Assembly: GCA_937943605.1 (NCBI GenBank)
Contig: CALEAW010000091.1
Coordinates: forward strand, 1 to 12,540
Reading direction: 5' to 3'
Source: an uncultured Sutterella sp.
GTDB lineage: Bacteria > Pseudomonadota > Gammaproteobacteria > Burkholderiales > Burkholderiaceae_F
DNA length: 12,540 nucleotides
Below are positions 6,820-12,540 of this stretch, piece by piece (positions within the stretch are counted from its first letter, which is position 1; each line of letters begins with the position of its first letter). The notes under the pieces are model-generated. The model saw only the letters and a program-made list of their open reading frames with translations, was not told the DNA's origin and made no database searches. The position numbers and the translations under genes are program-made.

Positions 6820-8169
6820 ATGCGCTTTTACGGTCGAGAAGAAGAAATTGCGCTATTGCAAGACTGTTGGACGGTTGTGCTAACGAATCAAGTCGCACAA
6901 ATGGTGACGGTCATGGGGCGCTCTCGAGTCGGTAAAACGACATTGATTCTGAAGGCCTTTGACGGACTGCAAAAAGAGGTGTCGGTTTTTTATTTTTTCG
7001 CCCATCAACACGTGACGCAAAAAGCGTTGGTGTCCACTTGGCTCGCCGAAATCTGCGCGGTTTATCGCACAGACGTTTCGCCTGCCATTGAGACTGTCGG
7101 TGGCTTACTCAAATATTTGATGTCTCTGGCGAAAGTGAAGCCCTGCGTCTGTATCTTTGACGAGTGTCAGGCGTTCGAGCGCATTGATCCGAATATTTGG
7201 AGTCAGATACAAAAAGTCTGGGACCTCAATAAAAATCAGACGCCAATGTTATTGGTCATGAGTGGCACCGAGCGGGGCACGAAAGCAATTTTTTATGACT
7301 ATCAGCAACCGCTATATGGTCGGCCTTCTTATCAATTGCTTGTGAAAGCATTCACGCCTCAAGTGGTGAAGACGATTGTCTATGCTGAGTATCCTCAAGC
7401 GACTGCCATGGACGTCTTGGCTGTCTATAGCATCACGGGTGGCGTGGCGACCTATATCGAGATCCTCGCAGAGGCGCAAGCGCTTTCTATGGACGCTGCG
7501 ATGGCTTTTATTTGTTCAGCGCAAGGCATGTGTCTTAGGACGGAAGGAGAAATATATTTGGCCAATGCCTTTCCTTCTGAAGCGGTGACCTATCACGAAA
7601 TACTCGGTGCCCTTGCGGATGGTAAAGATAGATGGCGCGACCTCCTTGAGAGTGTAGAGACGGCGAGCCAACTGTCGCCTTATCTTAATCGCTTGGAACG
7701 TTTTGGCATTATCGAAAAGCTTCAACCTATTTTTGAAGGTGGTTTGAGAAAGAATGCAAAGTACCGGATCGTCGACCAGTATCTGTTGTTTTGGTTGAGC
7801 TTTATCGCACCGCTTGCGCCCAAATCCATGGCCGAGGCAGGGAATTGGTCAGGGTTACTTCGTTATATGAAAGAGCGCTTTCCTCAATTTTTTGGGCGCT
7901 CTTTGGAACGGTGGTTTATTGAGGCCTACCGTCATACTCATCAATGGGAGGTGGTTGACGGTTGGTGGGATAAGCAAGGATCCAATGAAATCGATCTTGT
8001 TGCTGTTGATACCTCCAAAAAGATCATTGAATTTGCTGAAGTCAAATTAAATCCTCAAAAGTATGATGATCGCCGCTTACACATGAAGGCAGCAGCATTT
8101 TTAGAGGAGCATTCAAAGTTCAAATCGTACGACATCACGATTCGTAGTTTGTCGCCAGAGGATATTTAA
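6820..8169 (+). CDS. Archaeal-type AAA ATPase with DUF234-like nuclease-fold C-terminus
   Basis: 449-aa protein of the ATPase_2/AAA_14 plus DUF234 type. The N-terminal FYGREEEIALL (3-13) is the usual family opening. Walker A is GRSRVGKTT (33-41) and Walker B is CIFDE (111-115), with D114 and E115. A winged-helix-like region follows at about 250-320 (LNRLERFGIIEKL). The C-terminal part has EIDLVAV then FAEVK, giving D392, E407 and K409, the pattern of a PD-(D/E)xK nuclease-like core. The real cellular role of this family is unknown; it is common in archaea and gut anaerobes, usually as a lone gene. The ATG at 6820 has GAGGA four bases upstream. No partner gene, toxin or mobile-element gene is beside it. 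It stands alone between two terminators, consistent with an independently acquired cassette (inference). Confidence 0.88.
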   Translation: MRFYGREEEIALLQDCWTVVLTNQVAQMVTVMGRSRVGKTTLILKAFDGLQKEVSVFYFFAHQHVTQKALVSTWLAEICAVYRTDVSPAIETVGGLLKYLMSLAKVKPCVCIFDECQAFERIDPNIWSQIQKVWDLNKNQTPMLLVMSGTERGTKAIFYDYQQPLYGRPSYQLLVKAFTPQVVKTIVYAEYPQATAMDVLAVYSITGGVATYIEILAEAQALSMDAAMAFICSAQGMCLRTEGEIYLANAFPSEAVTYHEILGALADGKDRWRDLLESVETASQLSPYLNRLERFGIIEKLQPIFEGGLRKNAKYRIVDQYLLFWLSFIAPLAPKSMAEAGNWSGLLRYMKERFPQFFGRSLERWFIEAYRHTHQWEVVDGWWDKQGSNEIDLVAVDTSKKIIEFAEVKLNPQKYDDRRLHMKAAAFLEEHSKFKSYDITIRSLSPEDI

Positions 8170-8212
8170 GTGCGGGATTGATACTGGTAAACGCTGAGGG
8201 TTACGCGAGAAA

Positions 8213-8272
8213 GGAACGGGAAGCGCCTTGTGTGAAGGGCGTAATAGAAATGCCTCCTGAGGTACTCGTTCC
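8213..8272 (+). ncRNA. Candidate structured RNA with a three-way junction
   Basis: Hand folding of the gap after the AAA gene gives a closed three-way junction. P1 pairs 8213-8220 (GGAACGGG) with 8265-8272 (CTCGTTCC). P2 pairs 8223-8229 with 8236-8242 around a GTGTGA loop. P3 pairs 8251-8255 with 8260-8264 around a CCTG loop. Four G-U wobbles occur in the plus-strand reading and would be A-C mismatches on the other strand, so a plus-strand RNA is favoured. A further small hairpin (TCATC-GATT-GATGA, 8297-8310) and a strong terminator (8358-8399) follow. The transcript could be its own small RNA or the 3' end of the AAA mRNA. It matches no RNA family that I recognise. Confidence 0.35.
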
Positions 8273-8357
8273 GCCCAGGATCATCCCGAAGGTACATCAT
8301 CGATTGATGACGAGGACGAAAAGAGTTTTGATTAAGCTAACCTATTGAGACTGTGGT

Positions 8358-8399
8358 CAAAAAATGGTGCTGAGCCTTGTGGGTTGGTACCGTTTTTTG
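8358..8399. terminator. Rho-independent terminator between the AAA gene/RNA and lysR2
   Basis: CAAAAAATGGTGCT (8358-8371) pairs with GGTACCGTTTTTTG (8386-8399), with three G-U wobbles on the plus strand, around a 14-nt loop. The six-T run ends the plus-strand transcript. The matching A run allows weaker use by lysR2 transcripts coming from the other side. Confidence 0.85.
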
Positions 8400-8435
8400 C
8401 TTGGTTATAAGCTGTGAACAAGACCGAAATCTAAA

Positions 8436-9431
8436 TTAATGACTACCGATCGTACGTTTCGGATCAGTCCAACGTGCATAGGTGACAAACAGACCGCGCA
8501 ACCATTGAAGGGCTAGATCGGCGTTCATGCGCTCGTGCCAAATAAGGCGAGTATGGAATTCATCACGTCCTCGACCTGATGAAGGATCAGGGTGAATCGG
8601 AATGGCAACCACGTCGTTACGTTCTTCAAAAAGTTGTGCTGTTTGCATAGGCATCACAGCTGTAAAGTCAGTGGCTCGTAAGAGTGAAGGGACAGCCAAG
8701 AAGTAAGGCACTGTAATGGCTGTTTCTTGAAGTGTTTCTCCTAAGACGGTGGTTTCATCCATGCAATACACTTCCATGCGGTTTTGGCCTCGATTTGTGA
8801 CGGTAATCTTTCGCCAGTTTTTCAACATGTCGATCGTCACTTCACCACGTTCCCTTGAGGCTTCAACAAGCGGATGACCTTTACGCACGCAGAGTGCATA
8901 GCTAATTGGATAGAGCAACAGACTTTTGATGCTAGGTGGTAAGGGACGTGTCGCAGGGTAGACTGCGCAATCTAATTCACCATTGGCAAGATCATCAAAG
9001 AGCGTATCGCTCATTTGCGAAAATGAGAGCCCTGCATGAGGCGCGGTTTTGAAAAACGCCTCAACGACATTGGTCATGACAGAGTAGATGGCGTTATCGA
9101 CGACGCCAATTCTAAAAGTTCGCGTTAGGGTCGCTGGGTCAAAAATTTCTTTAGGTTCGAAATTTTGAACTTCACTAACGAGTGAAAGCACTTTCGGAAA
9201 TAGCTCTACAGCCCGAGATGTTGGTATGAGTTCAGGCGATGAGCGTAAAAAAAGCTGGTCATTAAAAGTTTCTCGAAGTTTTTTAAGGTTTCGAGAAGCC
9301 GTAGAGAGGCTCATATTTTCAAGATTGGCGGTCTCTGTAAGCGATAGGGTCTGATAGAGCGTCGCAAAGAAAACCAAGTCAGCAATCGTGAGTGCCGAGA
9401 ACTTCACGTTTTCGAAAAAAGGATTGGTCAT
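8436..9431 (-). CDS. LysR-type transcriptional regulator 2, divergent from assT2
   Basis: LysR-family regulator of 331 aa. The helix-turn-helix is at about residues 20-62 (TLYQTLSLTETANLENMSLS, then TASRNLKKLR and the DQLFL wing), followed by an effector domain from about residue 92 containing FRIGVVDNAIYS. The ATG at 9431 is used; an in-frame TTG three codons earlier (9440) has AGG closer by, so the exact start is uncertain. It is divergent from assT2 across about 120 bp, so assT2 is the probable target and it probably also regulates itself (inference). It is a paralog of LysR1 but diverged enough that the two likely sense different compounds or bind different sites. An unusually short gap means the regulator, the dyads and both promoters must overlap. 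The gene ends before the terminator at 8358-8399. Confidence 0.92.
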   Translation of the reverse strand: MTNPFFENVKFSALTIADLVFFATLYQTLSLTETANLENMSLSTASRNLKKLRETFNDQLFLRSSPELIPTSRAVELFPKVLSLVSEVQNFEPKEIFDPATLTRTFRIGVVDNAIYSVMTNVVEAFFKTAPHAGLSFSQMSDTLFDDLANGELDCAVYPATRPLPPSIKSLLLYPISYALCVRKGHPLVEASRERGEVTIDMLKNWRKITVTNRGQNRMEVYCMDETTVLGETLQETAITVPYFLAVPSLLRATDFTAVMPMQTAQLFEERNDVVAIPIHPDPSSGRGRDEFHTRLIWHERMNADLALQWLRGLFVTYARWTDPKRTIGSH

Positions 9432-9441
9432 GTTGTGCAAG

Positions 9442-9462
9442 ATGCCTGAGGCAAATAGGCAT
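9442..9462. promoter_or_regulatory. Dyad ATGCCT-N9-AGGCAT just upstream of lysR2
   Basis: Inverted arms ATGCCT (9442-9447) and AGGCAT (9457-9462), plus an overlapping TGCC-TGA-GGCA (9443-9453), cover the ribosome-site region of lysR2. The position suits autorepression by LysR2, but no comparable dyad is obvious upstream of lysR1. Confidence 0.35.
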
Positions 9463-9488
9463 GGTCTGAAAAAGGTTGCGAATCTAAA

Positions 9489-9509
9489 CTTTGTGCGTCG
9501 ACCACAAAG
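9489..9509. promoter_or_regulatory. Candidate LysR2 operator in the lysR2/assT2 gap
   Basis: A perfect inverted repeat CTTTGTG (9489-9495) and CACAAAG (9503-9509) with a 7-bp spacer that itself contains GTCGAC. It lies about midway between the two start codons. The TTGTG/CACAA arms recall those in the lysR1/assT1 gap, although the arm order is reversed there. No clear -35/-10 pair for assT2 stands out. Confidence 0.5.
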
Positions 9510-9554
9510 GCGTTAGCAATCTTGACGCCTACATTGTACAAAAAGGATGAGATG

Positions 9555-11384
9555 ATGACTTTCCAAAAATCTGCGCTCGCAGCTGCTTGTGCGCTTGCTG
9601 GTATGATGATTGCTTCAGGACCCGCTATGGCGATCGGCGGTGCTTCTGGCCCTCACGTGACGTATCCAACCACTGGTAAGATCGGTGCTGTCAATATGAA
9701 CCCGTACGGTATCGCACCTTTGACGGCTGTGATTCGTAATGGTGGTTATACAGTCACTGACGTGTCTGTTCGTATTGTGCCGAAGAAGGGTGGTCAGGAA
9801 ATTGCCTATAAGGTAAGCGACACTCAGGTTCGCACGCACGGTGGTATTCCTGTTTTTGGTTTATATCCTGATTACCGCAACACCGTCGAAGTCTCTTACA
9901 CAAAGATGAGTGAAGGCAAAACGGAGCGCGTTGAGAAGGAAACCTATCGCATTTATGCCGGTCCTGCCAATATCAAAACCGCTGGGTATGCTGGTGTGAA
10001 GTCCGTCTTCCCGAAGGCAACCGTGAAAAAGATGGATAAGGCCTTTAGTGATCGTCTCTATCTCATCAATAATATGATCGCTGCTACGCCGAACACGACG
10101 CGTGCAGTGTGGAATAACCCAATGGGTGGTGCGCTTGAGTGGAACCGTTATCCGCAAAATGCGATCTACGATACGACGGGTGAACTGCGTTGGTACATGG
10201 AACCATCAACCATTTATGATCCGGATCACCTTTATAAGGCTGGCATCATGATGGGCTTCCGCCAAAATAAGGACGGTGCTTTCACTTGGGGCTATGGCCA
10301 ACGCTATGTGAAGTATGACTTGATGGGTCGCGAAATCTTCAATCGTCGTTTGCCTGATGGTTACGCAGACTTTTCTCATGCCTTGGATCCGATGCAAAAC
10401 GGCAATTATCTCGTGCGTGTTGCATCCTCTGACCACGCTCGTCCAGATGGTAAGCATGTTCGAACAGTCCGTGACGTGATCATCGAAGTTGATCCGAACG
10501 GTAACGTTGTTGATGAATGGCGTCTTTGGGATATCCTCGATCCGTATCGTGACAACGTTTTGAAGGCACTTGACCAGGGCGCTGTTTGCTTGAACATTGA
10601 CGCAAGCCAGGCAGGTAAGACTTTGTCGGCTGACCAACTTGCTGAAATGGATAAGTCTGACAAGTTTGGTGATATTGTGGGCTCTGGTGCAGGTCGTAAC
10701 TGGGTGCATGTCAACTCTGTGGACTATGACCCGACTGACGATTCCATCATCATCTCGTCTCGCCATCAGTCTGCTTTGATCAAGATTGGCCGCGATAAGA
10801 AGGTCAAGTGGATTATGGGGGCACCTGAAGGTTGGAAGGGTGACTTTGCGAAGAAGGTGTTGACACCTGTCGATAAGAATGGCAAACCCATTAAGTGCGA
10901 AGATTCTAAGTGTGAAGGTGATTTCGACTGGTCGTGGACGCAACATACGGGTTGGCGTGTGGACAGCAAGTCCAATAAGGACATCTTCTACTTATCCGTC
11001 TTCGATAATGGTGACGCTCGAGGTATGGAACAGCCGCCGATGCCTGATATGAAGTACTCCCGTGCTGTTGTCTATAAGATCGACCAAAAGAAGATGACGG
11101 TCGAACAGATCTGGGAATACGGTAAGGATCGTGGCCACGAATGGTATAGCCCTGTGACCTCTTTGACCGAATACTACGATGACAAGAACTCTATCTTTGT
11201 CTATTCGGCAACGGCTGGCGCTACGTATAACTTCAAGACGGGTGCCTTCGAGTCTGCGCCGAATCCGTATATCAACGAATTCAAGTGGGGCGCCAAGGAA
11301 CCGTCGGTCGAAATCCAATTTGAAAGCACTTCGGGTTATCAGGCTATGCCTGTGGACTTGAAGAAGGCTTTCGGTGGTAAGTAA
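9555..11384 (+). CDS. assT: Arylsulfate sulfotransferase AssT2 (periplasmic, PAPS-independent)
   Basis: Second aryl sulfate:phenol sulfotransferase, 609 aa. The signal peptide ends at about residue 26 (SGPAMA, then IGGASG). The N-terminal motif NPYGIAPLTAVI (49-60) and the propeller match AssT1. Active-site residues by alignment to E. coli AssT are H275 (DFSHA), H385 and N387 (HVNS), R403 (SSRHQ) and the sulfo-histidine H464 (TQHTGW). C448 and C453 form the expected disulfide, and C345 is a third conserved cysteine. Unlike AssT1, it has tyrosine, serine and asparagine but no cysteine in the 520-580 region. Starts: the ATG at 9555 has AAAGGA at a good spacing; an adjacent ATG at 9552 would add one Met, and a TTG at 9522 was rejected. 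It is divergent from LysR2 and 323 bp upstream of the DsbL-like gene, its probable folding helper. Its codon choice looks more uniform than that of AssT1, which may suggest higher expression (inference). Confidence 0.95.
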   Translation: MTFQKSALAAACALAGMMIASGPAMAIGGASGPHVTYPTTGKIGAVNMNPYGIAPLTAVIRNGGYTVTDVSVRIVPKKGGQEIAYKVSDTQVRTHGGIPVFGLYPDYRNTVEVSYTKMSEGKTERVEKETYRIYAGPANIKTAGYAGVKSVFPKATVKKMDKAFSDRLYLINNMIAATPNTTRAVWNNPMGGALEWNRYPQNAIYDTTGELRWYMEPSTIYDPDHLYKAGIMMGFRQNKDGAFTWGYGQRYVKYDLMGREIFNRRLPDGYADFSHALDPMQNGNYLVRVASSDHARPDGKHVRTVRDVIIEVDPNGNVVDEWRLWDILDPYRDNVLKALDQGAVCLNIDASQAGKTLSADQLAEMDKSDKFGDIVGSGAGRNWVHVNSVDYDPTDDSIIISSRHQSALIKIGRDKKVKWIMGAPEGWKGDFAKKVLTPVDKNGKPIKCEDSKCEGDFDWSWTQHTGWRVDSKSNKDIFYLSVFDNGDARGMEQPPMPDMKYSRAVVYKIDQKKMTVEQIWEYGKDRGHEWYSPVTSLTEYYDDKNSIFVYSATAGATYNFKTGAFESAPNPYINEFKWGAKEPSVEIQFESTSGYQAMPVDLKKAFGGK

Positions 11385-11408
11385 GCTTAACTCTCAATAG
11401 TCAGTATT

Positions 11409-11443
11409 ACGTCCTCAGTTGCCACAATGGTGGCTGAGGACGT
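11409..11443 (+). terminator. Long hairpin after assT2, possible terminator without a T run
   Basis: ACGTCCTCA (11409-11417) pairs with TGAGGACGT (11435-11443), and inside it GCCAC pairs with GTGGC, with a 3-nt bulge and a 4-nt loop. The sequence after the stem is not T-rich, so it may be a weak terminator, a 3'-end stabilising structure or an attenuator limiting read-through into dsbL. Confidence 0.55.
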
Positions 11444-11707
11444 TGATCGTTTAGTTGCATTAGCAGTGTGCCAGTTCAGTTTTCGATTGAAGAGATGTCA
11501 GAACCAATTTGTCATTTTCGAAAAATGCTTATTCGTAAACTGCAATTTCTTTTCGGGAAAATGGTCATGGTACACAATGACTAGTTTTAATACACTGTGA
11601 AACATAGACCTGTAGGGATTGTTTCTGAAAGGCCATATTTAATTTAGACCTTTATTTTGAGGCATTTTGCTTCAAGATAAGACGACCATTAAAAGGACAT
11701 CATAATC
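11444..11707 (+). promoter_or_regulatory. AT-rich leader and probable promoter region of dsbL
   Basis: No gene is seen in this stretch, which together with the hairpin makes up the 323-bp assT2-dsbL gap. It contains the palindrome TTTTCGAAAA (11515-11524), the dyad GTCAT-N8-ATGAC (11564-11581) and an AT-rich TTTTAATACACT (about 11585-11596) that could serve as a -10 region. A modest AAAAGGA ribosome site (11691-11697) lies ten bases before the ATG. The length and AT content point to an independent dsbL promoter with a leader of 100 nt or more. No small ORF or known riboswitch was recognised. Confidence 0.4.
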
Positions 11708-12370
11708 ATGCTTCGTCGTACGCTTCTAACTGCCGCCGCTACTGCTGCGTTGGTTTGTTCTGTTTCTACCTCTGCTTTTGCTTTTGAAGCAGGTACAGAC
11801 TATGTCGTTCTCGATAAGCCGTTGCCCAATGCTGAAAAGACCCTCATTAAGATTTGGTCTTATGATTGCCCCTTCTGCTTCAAGTATGACGTTGGCGTTG
11901 ATCCGCGTGTGATCCCGCAGGTTGAAAAAGAAGTTGGCTTGAAGTTCGTGCCGATGCACGTTGAAACGAAGGGTAAGTATGGTCGCGTTGCGTCCGAATA
12001 CCTTGCTATGTGCCAACTTCGTGACGAAGCTGCTGGCCTCAAGTCAACCGATAAGGATTCTCTCTACAAGAAGGCCAAGGGCGCTTGGTATCAGGCTTAT
12101 CACAAGAAGGGTCAGCGTTGGAATGAAGGTGAAGCTGCCTTCTTGAAGACCGCTGCTGATGCAACGGGTATTTCTGATGCAGACTTCCAGGCCGCTCGTA
12201 AGGATCCGAAGGTTGTTGCCTTGGCTGACAGCTGGAAGGTTTGCTACGACGTCGCCAAGATGCAAGGCATCCCAGCTTATGTTGTGAATGGCAAGTATCT
12301 CATCATGACGAAGTCCATCCGTAATTTCGATGGCATGGTGAAGCTCATCGGTGAACTCGCTGCTAAATAA
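11708..12370 (+). CDS. dsbL: Periplasmic thiol:disulfide oxidase, DsbA/DsbL-like
   Basis: Thioredoxin-fold oxidase of 220 aa that should introduce disulfides into exported proteins. The signal peptide is residues 1-25 (cleavage after AFA). The active site is CPFC (C54, C57) in WSYDCPFCFKYD. As I recall, UPEC DsbL also has CPFC, while DsbA has CPHC. The cis-proline loop is GIP (P189). The inserted helical domain (about 92-165) is K- and W-rich; a hand count gives the mature protein a net charge of about +5. Two further cysteines, C102 and C179, may form a second disulfide or be free. In UPEC, dsbL and dsbI follow assT and serve AssT folding. Here the gene follows assT2, supporting the DsbL role, but a general DsbA-type role is possible. 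It lies after a leader with its own likely promoter, and is followed by two hairpins with no dsbI. Confidence 0.87.
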   Translation: MLRRTLLTAAATAALVCSVSTSAFAFEAGTDYVVLDKPLPNAEKTLIKIWSYDCPFCFKYDVGVDPRVIPQVEKEVGLKFVPMHVETKGKYGRVASEYLAMCQLRDEAAGLKSTDKDSLYKKAKGAWYQAYHKKGQRWNEGEAAFLKTAADATGISDADFQAARKDPKVVALADSWKVCYDVAKMQGIPAYVVNGKYLIMTKSIRNFDGMVKLIGELAAK

Positions 12371-12392
12371 CTCGTTCTATAGGTAGTCCTAA

Positions 12393-12423
12393 GGATGTGC
12401 CAGCTTGTCTCCTAGGCACATCT
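12393..12423 (+). other. Perfect hairpin downstream of dsbL
   Basis: GATGTGCC (12394-12401) pairs with GGCACATC (12415-12422) around a 13-nt loop, with an outer G-U pair. It starts 23 nt after the dsbL stop. No T run follows, so it is more likely a 3'-end stabilising hairpin than the terminator proper. Confidence 0.6.
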
Positions 12424-12489
12424 AACATGTATTAGGGCATCTGTAGTTACCTTAACGCTCGCATTCTTTTGCTGTAAGCATATGATCCT

Positions 12490-12539
12490 AAACCCCCGCT
12501 TGACTAGATACTAACGGTACATGGTCTTCGGGGGTTTTT
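12490..12539 (+). terminator. Rho-independent terminator of dsbL transcript
   Basis: AAACCCCCG (12490-12498) pairs with CGGGGGTTT (12529-12537), followed by more T residues to 12539. The loop is long (30 nt). The T run is on the plus strand, so it ends rightward transcripts about 120 nt past dsbL. This makes dsbL a single-gene unit unless read-through occurs. Confidence 0.8.
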
Positions 12540-12540
12540 C

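Noticed and set aside
8213..8272. tRNA or signal recognition particle RNA
   Set aside because: There is a closing stem but no T-loop, anticodon arm or CCA end, and no match to the conserved SRP core.
9522..9554. TTG start giving an AssT2 with 11 more residues
   Set aside because: The extra residues precede a normal signal peptide, and the ATG pair at 9552/9555 has a good ribosome site.
11708..12370. Plain housekeeping DsbA
   Set aside because: Not fully excluded, but the CPFC site and the position after assT2 favour a DsbL-type role; a genome-wide count of DsbA homologs would decide.
1..12540. CRISPR array, insertion sequence, integrase or attachment site
   Set aside because: No spaced direct repeats, transposase or integrase frames, or terminal inverted repeats were found. 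The only direct repeat noticed is the 20-bp tandem pair at 998-1037.

Overview
The window looks like chromosome of a gut-type betaproteobacterium, probably Sutterellaceae-like (Sutterella/Parasutterella/Turicimonas relatives). This is inference from three things: paired LysR and arylsulfate sulfotransferase genes, a DsbA-like oxidase beside one of them, and moderate base composition in ordinary proteobacterial housekeeping genes. No rRNA, tRNA, CRISPR array or insertion sequence is visible.

Layout. At the left, on the minus strand, a LysR-type regulator (1035-2024) is followed by a YpfJ-family zinc metallopeptidase (102-989). The two are joined by a perfect 20-bp tandem duplication. The LysR gene is divergent from a secreted arylsulfate sulfotransferase, AssT1 (2260-4080), which ends at a bidirectional terminator shared with a convergent metallophosphoesterase (4163-5194). 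The middle block is ordinary salvage metabolism: an adenine-type phosphoribosyltransferase (5393-5944) tightly followed by MTA/SAH nucleosidase (5968-6651) and a terminator. Next comes an orphan archaeal-type AAA ATPase with a C-terminal nuclease-like domain (6820-8169). It is followed by about 190 nt that could encode a small structured RNA ending in a terminator. At the right a second divergent pair appears, LysR2 (8436-9431) and AssT2 (9555-11384). A DsbA/DsbL-type thiol oxidase with a CPFC active site (11708-12370) follows, with its own leader and terminator.

How the genes work together. AssT enzymes move sulfate from one phenolic ester to another in the periplasm through a sulfo-histidine. 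Both copies here keep the residues that line up with the E. coli catalytic set, and both have a close cysteine pair just before the catalytic His. That pair is the expected disulfide made by DsbL. Each AssT has its own divergent LysR regulator, and the gap between each pair holds a dyad with TTGTG/CACAA arms. The simplest reading is a duplicated, separately regulated sulfotransferase module served by one dedicated disulfide catalyst. Unlike the uropathogenic E. coli assT-dsbL-dsbI arrangement, dsbL is not tightly linked to assT, and no dsbI is present before the dsbL terminator. The most notable points are this duplicated module, an extra cysteine pair in AssT1, the candidate RNA at 8213-8399, and the tandem duplication spanning the LysR1 stop codon and the peptidase ribosome binding site.
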